DNA of 64,000 nt from Odontocerum albicorne (lineage: Eukaryota; Arthropoda; Insecta; Trichoptera; Odontoceridae), in NCBI GenBank assembly GCA_949825065.1, contig OX463856.1, forward strand, positions 20,084,632 through 20,148,631, given 5' to 3'. A program made the position numbers and the translations under genes. Below, piece after piece: positions 32,151-45,568 of the stretch. Below the pieces are notes generated by a model. The model did not search any database. It was not told where the DNA came from and saw only the letters and a list, made by a program, of their open reading frames with translations. Position 1 is the first letter of the stretch; the number at the start of each line of letters is the position of its first letter.

Positions 32151-34450
32151 TACATTAACCTTAAGTATGTAAAATCGGAAAACAGTCTAACACCATCTTC
32201 GTACAGATTTCTAGCACTTCGTAATAAAATCACGCTAAAGGGAAAGTTTTCAACACATTGACGCTGAATTTGCAATTAAACTAATGTTTTACTATAGGTG
32301 GGTGATTAGTATTTTTTATTTTCATTGCTTATGAAAGAAATTTAGTAGTTCAGACCAAAATTTAGCATTATCGCCACACGGTCAAGTAAGTTTGGACGAA
32401 ATCATGAAAAATATTTATTTTATTAACGTTTATATGTTGAAAACTATAAATATGGTCAAAAATGTATCTTTTTGCTAACAATTACTGGCTCAATTAACAC
32501 AAAAATACATTTTTGTTGTCAATTATAGAATATGTTTTTGAAATTTAATATTTGCACAAAAACGTCCATATTTGTTAGAACTATAAAATTTATTAATAAA
32601 ATAATGCGAAAGTCTGAGTTTTTAATGGTTTTAACGTTGAATTAGCAATGAACTTACAAAAAAAAAAGTTACATTTTTTGTGAGAGTAATTTAGATTTTT
32701 TGAATATAGGCGTTATTATGAAAGTTCAAAGTCAAAATCATTAAAAAATAGTCGCATTAGCAACGTTTACACGTTGAAGATTATGAATTGTTACATATCA
32801 CATATCATATTACTGAGAACAAAAACGTGACAATTCAAAATGCCTTCCGGAAAACGTGACAATTCAACATGCCTACCGGAAAAATTAGCAAAATTTTCCT
32901 CAAAATCATCTATTTTCGTCCACGATTATAGAATTTCTTGATAAAATCTCGCAAAAGTCTGAGTTTTTAATGAAGTTTACCCTGAATTTGCCATGACCGT
33001 ACATTTTTAACAATAAAAAATTGATTTGTAAGAATATTTTCATTCTTTATGAGTGCAATTTAGTACATCTGACCTAGTGTTACTGCCACAAATTTACGCC
33101 AGTCTGCAGACAAAATCATGAAAAATAATCACATCAACAACGTTTATACGTTAAAAACTAAGAATTGTAACAGAAAATATACTACATTGCTGAAAACGAG
33201 TGCAATTGCTGAAAATATTTATCAGACAAATTTGCAATTTTTCACATTAAACATCCATTTTCATCCACAATTATAGAATTTCTGGTTACAATTACGCCAA
33301 ATTCTGAATTTTTTAATGGTGGTTATTAATTTTAAAAAAATCATCATAAATGTGTGATTTGTAAGAATGTTCCTTTGTTTAGGAAAGAGATTTAGTATTT
33401 TTGACAAGCCTAGTATAGCCACAAAGTTACGTAAATTCGGAAATAACGTTATGAAAAATAGTTACATTAACAACGTTTTAACGTTGAAAACTATTTTTAG
33501 TAATAGAATACCATATTGCTGAAAACGAGGGATTCGTGACAATTCACCATGTTAACCAGCACAATTTGCAAATCTTCACTCACAAATATCCGTTTTGCCC
33601 ACTATTATATTATTTCTTGACAAAACCACGCAAAAGTGTTACTTGACATCGAATAATTCACCTAAACGTCAAAACCTCGCCCTTCTTACTTTCTTACCGA
33701 TAAAAAGGTAATTCGCAACAATATTTTATAGTTAATGATTGAAGTTTAGAATCTAGCATAGTCGCCACTACATAAAACATAGTCTGGACAAAATCATAAA
33801 ATACAGTTTAGAGTAACTTATGAAAAATTTAAAAAAACATATTATATTGCTAGAATGAGTATTTTTTGACAATTCAAAATATTTTTCACATAAATTTTCC
33901 AATTTTTACCCAAAACATTTTCTTAACGTTCAAAATGCTTTTCGTTTCAAATTATACAAAAACTCATATACGAGTATAACACATTCTCGATAAATAAGTT
34001 AGAAATTTACGTTCACTCCATATATCGATCATTTAAATCAACGTGTTGTTTGTCATGTTTATCAAAAGAATTTGAAGGAAAAACCATTAAATTGACCATT
34101 ATAAAATAAAAAATCTTGGTGCTCCCAGAGAAAATGGTTTTTTTATTAGCCGTTTTTGAGTTGATTTCGAAAACAATACCAGATTGCTAAAAAAAATATT
34201 GTTTGTAACACTATATTGCGGTTTTTTTATTATTATTACACACAAATGCTTTTCGTACATTCGACAAATAAATTATCGTTCATAATTGTTGCCAGGGTAC
34301 TTCATCATATAATAAAGGTAAATTAATAAAAAATATTTTCTGTATTATGTAAAATATTAACGTTTTGTAAGTAAGGCTGGAATTTTTTATTTGAGTATGA
34401 ACATTCGAACATACCACTTTTTCGTACAAACATGCTGAAATTGTAATGAA
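32151..34450 (+). repeat. Old satellite S2, block 2
   Basis: S2 monomers with the tatcgccac-type box near 32.37, 32.71, 33.08, 33.42 and 33.76 kb (period about 333-373 bp). Then the ttgagttgatttcgaaaac..ttttgtaagtaaggctgg block at 34.13-34.40 kb also seen in block 1. A local duplication, aaaacgtgacaattcaacat, occurs near 32.85 kb. Confidence 0.7.
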
Positions 34451-35169
34451 TCAAGACAAAAGTGTAGTTGAAACGCATTGACTTCAATTGTTATATCAAA
34501 CTACCAACCCTCCTTAACATGTATGAACATTTGTTAGTAATATACCGAAATTCCACACTTTTCACTCGAAAAACTGCCATTGACGACCAAGTTTACGAAT
34601 ATATGTACAAAATTACCAAAGAAATTTTATTTGTACGACTTGTTCTCGTGTTTTTCGTACCAAACGTCTTATTTAATAAAATTTCCATATTTAGCATCAA
34701 TATTTTCAAATAAAAAACCAATTTTATTATTTTTGACTTACAAAATACCAATTTCTCGAAGAAACATGCTAGAATCATTATGAATCAAGACAAAAGTGTA
34801 GTGGAAACGCATTGACTTCCATTGTGTTATAAAACATCTAAACCACCTAAACATGTATGAGTATTTGTTAGGAAAATACGGAAATTTCACACTTTTCACT
34901 CGAAAAACTGGCATTGACGACCAAGCTTACGAACATATGTACAAAATCACTACAGAAATTGTATCTGTCCCACGTGTTTTTCGTCCCAAACGTCTTATTC
35001 TGCTAAATTTCAATATTTTGCATGAATATTTTCAAATAAAAAAAATATTTTATTATTTTTGACTTACAAAACACCAATTTTTTGAAGAAATATGCTAGAA
35101 TTATAATGAATCAAGACAAAAGTGTTATAGAAACGAATTGACTTCCATTGTGATATAAAACATCTAAAC
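34451..35169 (+). repeat. Satellite S1, plus orientation, segment 1
   Basis: A ~333-bp tandem repeat. The landmark cattgacgaccaag is at 34579 and 34912. Each monomer runs: aagaaacatgctagaattat, aatgaatcaagacaaaagtg, attgacttcaattgtgatac, acatgtacgagtatttgtta, cacttttcactcgaaaaact, the landmark, aaaatcaccacagaa, cgtcttatttggctaaattt. Recurring 60-85-codon frames inside it are by-products. Confidence 0.95.
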
Positions 35170-38026
35170 CAGTGTTCCCCAACCGGTGGTCCGCGGCCCG
35201 GTGCCGGGCCGCGGAGACTTTCCGCCGGGCCGCAAACAGTATTCAAGTCAAGTTTCAAGAAATTCGCCATGCAACAATATTAAATATAGGATTTTTTCGC
35301 TTGCACGTTGACTTGTATTTTTAGTAATTGTTAAATAAATATAATTGGTATGATAATGCGACACGATGGTCGCTGGTTTTCTCAGAATGGACAGTCATAA
35401 ATCTTCTCAGATACACTTAGGGAGAACGGAAATATTTGCTCTTGGATAGTTAACTCGGATGCAAAACCCTATTTAAATATATTTCCAAGAATTTCATAAT
35501 AAATAATTGTTTTCATTTTGGATAAATAAATACATATTTGGATAAATAAATACATTTTTAATAAAAAACATATTCATTTTATTGTTTTACAGAGGTTTGC
35601 AAAGGATATAATCCGTATCATATTTACCGCCTATTCATATATTTTTTTCGTTTCATCTGAAATTAATTTTTTGCGTCCGTTTCTAGTGGTTAGAAACATA
35701 TTTACTTTAAAATTATTTCAGTTGCATTTTTGAATTGAAAGGTAACACGCGCTTAATTATTCGTTCTTTCCGAAATGATTTTCTCAATTACAAGTTAAAA
35801 AAAATCTTCAATTTTTTAAATTCACTGCACCGATCGTTTGTTAATATTATTTTGTGTATTTCGGGAAACTACGTATTGTGCCATTTGAAACCCTGCAAAA
35901 TGGAAAAAAAGAAAGACAAACAGCCAAATATTTTTAACTTTTTTAAAAACAAGAACAGTAACCAGGAGAAGTGTAGTGAAGACACCGAAAATAATCCAAG
36001 TTCGAGTACATCAAGTATACAAGAAACAAGGAAAAATAAAAATAAATGTGTTGAGACTTCGGAATGTGCGACAGAAGCTAAAAAAAGGAAAGGGGACTAT
36101 GTTAGGCATTATGATAAAGGGTATTTAAAGTTTGGTTTTACTATAGCCCTTGAAAGTGAACTATGTCCACGGCCCCTGTGTGTAGTGTGTCACGCAATTC
36201 TATCAAATACGAAACCTTCCAAACTTGTTCGTCATTTGCATTTGAAGCATAGTGATCTCAAAGATAAGCCATTGGATTTTTTTAAAAGATTACACGACCA
36301 GTTGAAAAATTAAACAAGTGAAATGAAGAAGATAATAACAAGGGACAAAAAACTGCTTCAAGCGTCTTATTTAGTTGCTCTTCAAATATCTAAAACGAAA
36401 AAATCGTTCACTATCGGCGAGGAGTTAGTAAAGCCTTGCATCATAGATTGCGCTCGTGAGGTTTTGGGTCCTCAAGCCGCAAAAAAACTCGAGGCTATAC
36501 CACTTTCGGGAAACACTATCCAGAGAAGAATTCTAGACATGGCGATCGATATTGAAGAGCAGGTTGTCGAGGGAATAAAGAAATCACGATGTTTTGCAAT
36601 TCAACTCTACGAATCAACTGACGTGAGCAGCCATGCTATTCTACTTTGTTTCGTGAGGTATAGTAAAGCTGAAGATTTTAGGGAGGAACTTCTTCGCTGT
36701 CTTGACTTACCTGGATGGAATACAAGTTCGGAGATATTTGGTGTTCTTGACGAGTATTTCCAAGCGCACAGCTAAGAGTGGGGCAAATGCGTCGGAGTGT
36801 GTACAGACGGCGCTGCAAGCATGATTGGACATCTCTCAGGTGTAGTTGCAAGAATCAAGACTGTTGCCCATCCAGATATGTTGTCCACTCACTGTATAAT
36901 TCACCGAGAGCATCTAGCTGCAAAGAAGCTCTCTCCAGAGCTAAAACTGTTCAAGTTACTGTGCGAGAGTATGGACTCGCAACATCAACATCTACTCGTA
37001 CTTCTCCATGCAGAAGTGAGGTGGCTATCGAGAGGAAAGGTTCTTTCACGTCTCTTTGAATTAAGGGAAGAAGCAAAACATTTTATGAGATAGAGAAACT
37101 CCGCCCTACTAGAACATTTTTTGGACGAGGAATGGTTGAGTAAACTCGCATATATGGCGGACATATTTAGTCTACTTAATGACCTTTATCTTTCTCTGCA
37201 GGGGTTTTGTACAAATATTTTTAAATTGAGAAATAAGGTCGATGCATTTAAAAAAAAGCTGGTTTTTTGGGATTGTCGTGTACAAGTGGAGGATTTAGAA
37301 ATGTTTCCACTTTTGCAAGAATTTTTAATTGCTGCTGACGTCAACAGGAAAGGTGTTTTAAATGTAATAAGTCAACACTTGAAGGCGTTGGTACTAAAAT
37401 TTAATCATTATTATCCCGAAAATGAGGATCATCGTAAAGGAAATCTTTGGATTAATAATCCCTTCATGGAGGACATAATTTCATGTACTCTTACGAGTAG
37501 AGAAAAAGAAAAATTAATAGAGTTGACTTCGGATGTCATTCTGATATCCAGACACAAAACATTAACATTGCCTCAGTTTTGGATATCAGTGGAAGATGAA
37601 TATCCATCTTTAAGCTATAAATTTATTAATGTCATTTTCAACAACCTTTTCATGCGAAAAAGCATTTTCATCCATGTCCTCAATAAAATCGAAACAAAGG
37701 AATAGACTGGACGAGAATGCAGCACTTTGTCTATCAGAGACAGCACTGCAGCCAAGAATATCCAATATATTAGCAAAGATGCAACAGCAAGTTTCGCATT
37801 AGTTTGTTGTTGTTTAAAATTTTAATTGTATCAATGTTACAATTAAAATTGTTTAACTGTTATATGTATATTTGTTAATTATAGTTACATATGTCCATCT
37901 GCCACAATATAATAAGATTAAAAAAATATTAAATAAAAAAACCATTTTTATTTCAGTATTAGTAGTCCGCGAAAAAAAATTCCTTTTTTTACCGGTCCAC
38001 AGGTCTAAAAAGGTTGGGGAACACTG
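35170..38026 (+). mobile_element. Complete-ended hAT element with degraded transposase
   Basis: A 2857-bp element inserted in S1. The 15-bp terminal inverted repeats are perfect (CAGTGTTCCCCAACC at each end) and the 8-bp target duplication atctaaac (35162-35169 and 38027-38034) is perfect. The left end has a GC-rich subterminal block (ggtccgcggcccggtgccgg). It carries a BED-finger hAT transposase gene related to the ZBED5/FAM200-type host proteins. Confidence 0.95.
35900..37802 (+). pseudogene. hAT transposase, BED finger type, nonsense-interrupted
   Basis: From the ATG at 35900 the frame shows a lysine-rich N-terminus and a BED zinc finger (CVVC at residues 94-97, HLHLKH at 112-117). Then follow a transposase core with ESTDVSSHAILLC (first Asp region), CTDGAASMIGH (second Asp region), an HCIIHREHLA Cys/His motif and EVRWLSRGK, and a C-terminal dimerisation segment (FSSMSSIKSKQRNR). 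Three in-frame stops interrupt it (TAA 36311, TAA 36773, TAG 37091), all in one reading frame, plus a frameshift near 37640 before the last domain. Apart from these the frame is preserved, so inactivation looks recent. The shorter frames in between are its pieces. Confidence 0.9.
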
Positions 38027-41000
38027 ATCTAAACCACCTCTAAACACGTATGAACATTTGTTAGTAATACACGGAAATTTCACTCGAAAAACTGGCATTG
38101 ACGACCAAGTTTACGAATATATGTACAAAATCACCACAGAAATTTGATTTGTTCCACGTGTTTTCGTATTTTTAGTCCCAAACGTCTTATTTGGCTATAT
38201 TTCAATATTTTGGATCAATAAATTCAAGTTAAAAATTAATTTTATTATTTTTGACTTACAAAATACCAATTTTTTTAAGAAACATGCTAGAATTATAATA
38301 AATCAAGACAAAAGTGTAGTAGGAACACATTGACTTCAATTGTGATACAAAACTTATAAACCTTCTAAACATGTACGAGTATTTGATAGTAAACTACAAA
38401 AATTTCACACTTTTCACTCAAAAAACTGGCATTGACGACCAAGTTTTCGAATATATAAGCACAAAATCACCACAGAAAACCTATTTGTTTCACGTGTTTT
38501 CGTATTTTTCAACCCAAACGTCTTATTTGGCTAAATTTCAATATTTTGCATCAATAATTTCAAGTAAAAAAATAATATAATTATTTTTGACTTACAAAAT
38601 ACAAATTTTTCGAAGAAACATGCTAGAATTATATAATGAAACAAGACATAAGTGTAGTAGAAATGCATTGACTTCCATTGCGACATAAAAAATATAAACC
38701 TCCTAAACATGGATAAACATTTGTTAGTAATACACGGCAATTTCACACTTTTCACTCGAAAAACTGCCATTGACGACCACATTAACGAATATATGTAGAA
38801 AATCACCACAGAAGTTTTATTTGTTCCAAGTGTTTTCATATTTTTCGTACCAAGCGTCTTATTTGGCTAAATTTCAATATTTTGCATCAATAAATTCAAG
38901 TAAAAAATGAATTTTTTTATTTTGACTTGAAGAAACGTGCTAGAATTATAATGAATCAAGACAAAAGTGTTGTAGAAACGCATTGATTTCAATTGTGATA
39001 CAAAACCTATAAACCTCCTAAACATGTACGAGTATTTGTTAGTAAAATACAAAAACTTCACACTTTTCACTGGAAAAACTGCCATTGACGACCAAGTTTA
39101 CGGATATATGTAGAAAATTACCACGAAAATTTTATTTGTTCCATGTGTTTTCGTATTTTTCCAATTAACCGTCTTATCAAGCAAAATTTCAATATTTTGC
39201 ATCAAGAAATTCAAGTTAAAAATGAATTTTATTATGTTGGCTTACAAAATACCAATTTTTTGAAGAAACATGCTGGAATTATAATGAATCAAGACAAAAG
39301 TGTAGTAGAAACGTATTGATTTCAATTGTGATACAAAACTTATAAACCACCTAAACATGTACGAGTATTTGTTAGTAAAATACAAAAACTTCACACTTTT
39401 CACTCGAAAAACTGCCATTGACGACCAAGTTTACGAATATATGTGGAAAATCACCACGAAAATTTTATTTGTTCCACGTGTTTTCGTATTTTTCCAATTA
39501 ACCGTCTTATCAAGCAAAATTTCAATATTTTGCATCAAGAAATTCAAGTAAAAAATGAATTGTATTATTTTGACTTACAAAATACCAATTTTTTGAAGAA
39601 ACGCTGGAATTATAATGAATCAAGACAAAAGTGTAGTAGAAACGCATTGACTTCAATTGTGATACAAAACTTATAAACCTCCTAAACATGTTCGAGTATT
39701 TGTTAGTAAAATACAAAAACTTCACACTTTTCACTGGAAAAACTGCCATTGACGACCTAGCTATCGAATATATGTACAAAATCAACACGGAAAACTTATT
39801 TGTTTCACGTGTTTTCGTATTTTTCAACCCAAACGTCTTATTTAGCCAAATTTCAATATTTTGCATCAATAATTTCAAGTGAAAACTTATTATAATTATT
39901 TTTGACTTACAAAAAACAAATTTTTCGAAGAAACATGCTAGAATTATATAATGAAACAAGACATAAGTGTAGTAGAAACGCATTGACTTCCATTGTGACA
40001 TAAAACATATAAACCTCCTAAACATGGATGAACATTTGGTAGTAATACACGGCCATTTCACTTAATAAATCAAGACAAAATTGTAGTAGAAACGCATTGA
40101 CTTCAATTGTGATACAAAACTTATAAACCTCCTAAACATGTATGAGTATTTGTTAGTAAAATACAAAAACTTCACACTTTTCACTCGTAACACTGTCATT
40201 GACGACCAAGCTATCGAATATAAGTACAAAATCACCACAGAAAACTTATTTGTTCCACGTGTTTTCGTATTTTTCATCCCAAGCGTGTAATTTGGATAAA
40301 TTTCAATATTTAGCATCAATATTTTCAAATAAAAAAATAATTTTATTATTTTCACCAATTTTTCGAAAAAACATGCTAGAATTATTATGATTATGATATC
40401 AAGACATAGGTGTAGAAGAAACGCATTGATTTCAATTGTGATACAAAACTAATAAACCTCCTAAACATATTACGAGTATGTGTATTTCTTAGTAAAATAC
40501 AAAAACTTCACACTTTTCACTCTACAAACTTCCATTGACGACCAATCTATCGAATATATGTACAAAATTACCACAGTAAACTTATTTGTTCCAAGTGTTT
40601 TCATATTTTTCAACCCAAACGTCTTATTTGGCTAAATTCCATTATTATGCATCAATAAATTTAATTCAATAATGAATTTTATTATTTTTGACTTACATAC
40701 AAAATACCATTTTTTTTAAGAATTGTGCTAGAATTATAATGAATCAAGACAAAAGTGTAGTAGAAACGCATTGACTTCAATTGTGATATTCATATCACAA
40801 TTGAAGTCAATGCGTTTATAAACCACCCTTACATGTATGAGTATTTATTAGTAAAATACAAAAACTTCACACTTTTTACTCGTAAAACTGTCATTGACGA
40901 CCAAGCTATCGAATATAAGTACAAAATCACAACAGAAAACTTATTTGTTCCACATGTTTTCGTATTTTTCATCCCAAGCGTGTAATTTGGCTAAATTTCA

Positions 41001-42314
41001 ATATTTAGCATCAATATTTTCAAATAAAAAAATTATTTTATTATTTTTACCAATATTTGAAGAAACATGCTAGAATTATAATGAATCAAGACATAGGTGT
41101 AGAAGAAACGCATTGATTTCAATTGTGATACAAAACTAATAAACCTCCTAAACATATTACGAGTATGTGTATTTCTTAGTAAAATACAAAAACTTCACAC
41201 TTTTCACTCTACAAACTTCCATTGACGACCAATCTATCGAATATATGTACAAAATTACCACAGTAAACTTATTTGTGCCAAGTGTTTTCATATTTTTCAA
41301 CCCAAACGTCTTATTTGGCTAAATTTCAATATTTTGGATCAATAATTTCAATAAAAAAAATTATACAATTATTTTTGACTTACGCAATACAAATTTTTCG
41401 AAGAAATATGCTAGAATTATACAATCAAACAAGACACAGGTGAAGTAGAAACGGTTTGACTTCCATTGCGACATAAAACATATAAACCTCCTAAACATGG
41501 ATGAACATTTGTAAGTAATACACGGCAATTTCACAGTTTTTACTCGAAAAACTGCCATTGACGACCAAGTTTATGAATATATGTAGAAAATCACCACAGA
41601 AGTTTTATTTGTTCCATGTATTTTCGTATTTTTCGTCCCAAGCGTCTTATTTGGCTAAATTCTTTTATTATGCATCAATAAATTCAAGTAAAAAATGAAT
41701 TTTATTATTTTTGACTTACAAAATACCAATTTTTTTAAGAATTGTGCTAGAATTATAATGAATCAAGACAAAAGTGTAGTAGATACGCATTGACTTCAAT
41801 TGTGATACAAAGCTTATAAACCACCCTAACATGTACGAGTATTTGTTAGTAAAATACAAAAACTTCACACTTTTCACTCGAAAAACTGCCATTGACGACC
41901 AAGCTATCGAATATAAGTACAAAATCACCACAGAAATTTCATTTGTTCCACATGTTTTCGTATTTTTCATCCTAAGCGTCTTATTTGGCTGAATTTATAT
42001 ATTTAGCTCAATATTTTCAAATAATTTTAATAATTTTACCAATTTTTCGAAGAACCATGCTAGAATTAAAATAAATCAAGACATAGGTGTAGAAGAAACG
42101 CATTGACTTCAATTGTCATACAAAACTTATAAACCTCCTAAACATGTACGAGTATTTGTTAGTAAAATACAAAAACTTCACACTTTTCACTCGAATAACT
42201 GCCATTGACGACCAAGCTATCGAATATATGTACAAAATCACCACAGAAATTTTATTTGTTCCACGTGTTCTAGTATTTTTCAACCCAAACGTCTTATTTG
42301 GCAAAATGTTAATA
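38027..42314 (+). repeat. Satellite S1, plus orientation, segment 2 (includes left arm of palindrome A)
   Basis: Landmark cattgacgacc at 38096, 38430, 38768, 39083, 39416 and 39747, then a 450-bp step to 40197 marking a rearranged junction at 40061. Three monomer subtypes are visible. A has gtacgagtatttgttag. B has acttccattg(c/t)gacataaaa..atggatgaacattt. C has catcaatattttcaaataaa. B recurs about every four monomers (38.64, 39.96, 41.42 kb). Confidence 0.95.
40764..40817. repeat. 26-bp perfect fold-back inside S1
   Basis: The arms 40764-40789 and 40792-40817 are exact complements around a 2-base centre. The corresponding place in the opposite palindrome arm (about 47.57 kb) lacks the inverted piece. 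Confidence 0.95.
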
Positions 42315-43600
42315 TTAGGTCCTTACATATGAAATTAGCGTTTTGTTTGGGAGGAACATAAAGTTGATTTTTTTTTAATATAATATATTTATTTAATCAA
42401 AGTATGTACCATTGCTATCTATGCACTTTTGCCATCTCATAGGTAGTTCATCGATCCCTTTACTAAAAAAACCATTCGGACGGGAATCAATAAAATCTTT
42501 GAAGTCGGTTTGGACTGCCCCATCGGAGTTGAATTTTTTCCCTTGCAAGAAGTTATCCAAATTTCGAAAAAAATAGTAATCTGTCGGGGCAAGGTCCGGA
42601 GAGTACGGTGGATGTCTTAGACATTCCAATTGAAGCTCTTCTAATTTGGTAGCCGTCTGTTGTGCAGTGTGTGGTCTAGCGTTATCATGAAGCAGCAGTG
42701 GCCTAGAGCGATTAACCAGCCTCGGTTGTTTAGCAGCTAGCTTTTCCATCATAGTTTGCAGTCGCTGACAATAGACATCTGCCGTAATCGTCTGGCCAGA
42801 TTTAAGAAAGCTGTAGTGAACGACACCAGCACTAGTCCACCAAACGCTCACAAGTAACTTTTTTGGAGTCAATTTTCGCTTGGGGCATGGTTCTGCTGGT
42901 TCGGCAGGGTTCAGCTATTGCGATGAGCGCTTCCGATTATCATACAGGATCCACTTTTCATCACAGGTAATGATTCGATTCAAAATCCCTTCATTATTGT
43001 GCCGGTTGAGTAATGCAACGCAGCAGTCAACGCGCGTTTGTTGATTTGCTTCACTCAATTCGTGAGGTACCCACCTTTCAAGCTTTTTCACCTTCCCAAT
43101 TTGCTTCGAGTGGATTAAAACAGTTTTATCACTAACACCGCAGCCTGCAGCTAACTCGGACGTGGTTTGCGATGGATCCGCTTCCACAATAGCCTTCAAT
43201 TCTTCATTATCAACTTTGGTCTCCGGCCGTCCACGGGGCTTCTTCTGCAGGTCGAAATTTCCAGAACGAAAACGTTGAAACCAAAAACGCACTGTGTTTT
43301 CTTTTGCGGCACCGTCGCCATACACATCATTAATCCTTCGAGCCGTTTCTGCAGCACTGGTGCCACGGTGGAACTCGTACTCGTAAATAACGCGATATTT
43401 CAATTTTCCATTTTGTAAACTGAGTGACGCAAAGAAAAAAAACAATTGAGGAAAAAACAAATGAATTATAATTTTCGAAACACAAATACTTGAGTAAATA
43501 GCTGTATAAATTTGAATTTGATATTCCTAACCAAAGAGAAGATATTTGAGATCAAAGTTGCCAGTACGGCAAAACGCCAATTTCATATGTAAGGACCTAA
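42315..43600 (-). mobile_element. Mariner, second copy, inserted in S1
   Basis: 1286 bp with 31-bp terminal repeats (one mismatch on the left) and TA duplications at 42313-42314 and 43601-43602. It is very similar to the copy at 4712-5998. It lies in the left arm of palindrome A; the right arm has the uninterrupted target at about 46.06 kb. Confidence 0.95.
42393..43410 (-). pseudogene. Mariner transposase, inactivated
   Basis: Reads on the minus strand as the same protein as at 4901-5920, including WVPHEL, TCDEKW, LLHDNARPH and YSPDLAPTDY. One base is missing in the third codon region, so the natural ATG runs into a stop at once. A tryptophan codon after RSSQ has become TAG near 42912. All three catalytic Asp codons survive. 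The remaining differences from copy 1 are few, so the two copies are young relatives. Confidence 0.9.
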
Positions 43601-44391
43601 TATTTTGCATCAATAAATTCAATTAAAAATGAATTTTATTATTTTTGACTTACAAAATACCAATTTTTTTAAGAAACGTGCTAGAATTATAATGTATCAA
43701 GACAAAAGTGTAGTAGAAACGCATTGACTTTAATTGTGATACAAAACTTATGAACCTCCTAAACATATACGAGCATTTGTTATTAAAATTTTGTATATTT
43801 TTGAACTTCACACTTTTCACTCGAAAAACTGCCATTGACGACCAAGCTTTCGAATATATGTACAAAATCACCACAGAAATTTTATTTGTTCCACATGTTT
43901 ACGTATTTTTTAACCCAAACGTCTTATTTGGCTACATTTCAATATTTTGCATCAATATTTTCAAATAAAAAATAATTTTATTATTTTTACCAATTTTCGA
44001 AGAAACATGCTAGAATTATAATGAATCAAGACATAAGTGTAGTAGAAACGCATTGACTTCAATTGTGATACAAAACTTATAAACCTCCTAAACCTACGAG
44101 TATTTGTTAGTACAATACAAAAACTTCACACTTTTCACTCGAAAAACTGCCATTGACGACCAAGCTATCGAATATAAGTACAAAATCACCACAGAAAACT
44201 TATTTTTTTCACGTGTTTTCGTATTTTTCATCCTAAGCGTCTTATTTGGCTAAATTTCAATATTTAGCATAATGCATACATTAGCATGGTGATTTTGTAC
44301 CGAAGAAACATGCTAGAATTATAATGAATCAAGACATTGGTGTAGTAGAAACGCATTGACTTCAATTGTCATACAAAACTTATAAACCTCC
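43601..44391 (+). repeat. Satellite S1, plus orientation, segment 3
   Basis: Continues the array after the mariner. The stretch up to about 44105 pairs with 45.57-46.05 kb in the inverted arm. The last monomer (44105-44391) has no partner there. It ends at the target duplication ctcc (44388-44391) of the Gypsy LTR. Confidence 0.9.
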
Positions 44392-44786
44392 TGTGGCGGT
44401 CGCCCACTCGGCGTTCATACATACGGTCAATGACCGATGAAATGACCTTCGGATTCCTCGATAAATCTAAATAAACAAGTCCCAACCTCACACGCCGGCC
44501 ATTCAAGTCCGAAGTTCACCCGCCGGCCATTCAACCTATAGCCGACCGTATTCCATACTAGAGAGAGAACGCACAACGCTTGTCTCGCTAGTTCCGTATT
44601 TAAATGATACCTACGTACAACAATTAATCGTTTTGCATTCACAGAAACGAGACGTAGGCAAAAAGATATAAATACCTACGTTACTAATAAAATTCCACTC
44701 TCTTTCCGCATTGCGATCTAACGTGTTTTATTATTTATCAACAAATCATCATCACCATCTCTTCCAATAAGAACCATTCTGCTAAA
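44392..44786 (+). repeat. 5' LTR of a CsRn1-like Gypsy element
   Basis: Begins TGTGGCGGTCGCCCACTCGG and ends ..ACCATTCTGCTAAA, directly followed by a tRNA-Trp-type primer site (TGGTGACCCCGAACG at 44788-44802). It contains two direct copies of cgccggccattcaa. The unusual AAA end is the same as in the H2B-carrying element. Confidence 0.85.
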
Positions 44787-44852
44787 GTGGTGACCCCGAA
44801 CGCAAATTGAACGCAGATTTCGACTATAGCGAATATAGCCAACTCGAAAACG

Positions 44853-45262
44853 ATGTCAATACAAAACCAAGAACCCGCATCTGGAAACGCATCACCTCCA
44901 CGGCATCTCGCTGGTATCGCACTAGCGATGCAAATCACGGCATTCTGGCGCGACAAACCACGCCTATGGTTCATCACCTTCGAAGCCGCCACCCAGGACC
45001 TCCACCGCAGCCAAGCCCAGCTGGCTCAGATGGTCCTTGCCCAGCTTGACAAACAAGACATCGAGCAGATCGCCGATCTTCTGCACAACCCGAGCGCAAA
45101 CCAATACGAAGAAGTTAAAAAAAGACTCATCTCCGTCTACGAAGAAAGCGATGCGAGACAGCTCCAAAGACTGCTGTCAGAGATGGAGCTCGGCGACCAG
45201 CGCCCATCACAGCTGTTACGACGCATGCGGAACCACGCCCGCGAAATGACTCGATTCGAGGG
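44853..45262 (+). pseudogene. Gypsy Gag N-terminal part, truncated
   Basis: The ATG at 44853 opens a frame with the CsRn1-type Gag signature: FWRDKPRLWFITFEAAT, then a long helical stretch and YEEVKKRLISVYEESDA, RQLQRLLSEMELGDQRPSQL and LRRMRNHA. In the family this protein is the capsid precursor that packages the element's RNA. The homology stops at about residue 135, where the sequence switches into an inverted RT fragment (junction near 45255-45262). The open frame runs on to 45305 by chance. The leader before it matches the leader of the H2B-carrying element. Confidence 0.85.
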
Positions 45263-45568
45263 AATTCAAACATGCCGAAAGGTGTTATTATGGCAGTCTT
45301 CTTGATGTGTTTATCAAGAACTGGTAGCTGTTGGTAAGCTCGGTTGAGGTCGAGTGTGCTGAAGATTTTTTTTCCTGCGAGCTGGTATGTGAAATCTTTC
45401 ATGCGTGGTACGAGGTACCTGTCGGGCTTCGTGACGGAATTTAGTCGTCTGTAGTCGCCGCAGACTCGTAGTTTACCGTTCTTTTTGGGTACGACAACAA
45501 GTGGGCTTGCCCAAGGGCTCTTGCTGGGGCGGCATATACCTTGAAGCATCATCTCTATAAGCATCAAC
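45262..45568 (-). pseudogene. Gypsy reverse transcriptase, N-terminal fragment, inverted
   Basis: Minus-strand translation reads GICRPSKSPWASPLVVVPKK, then NGKLRVCGDYRRLNSVT, DRYLVPRMKDF, KKIFSTLDLNRAYQQLPV and TAIITPFGMFEF. These are the first RT blocks up to just before the catalytic YxDD region, which is missing here and found instead at 49.5 kb in plus orientation. It abuts Gag on one side and S1 satellite on the other, so both ends are rearrangement junctions. Confidence 0.9.

Noticed and set aside
45127..45262. C-terminal part of the 151-codon minus frame as reverse transcriptase
   Set aside because: Beyond the FEFPR motif the frame runs into antisense Gag; only 45262-45568 is RT.
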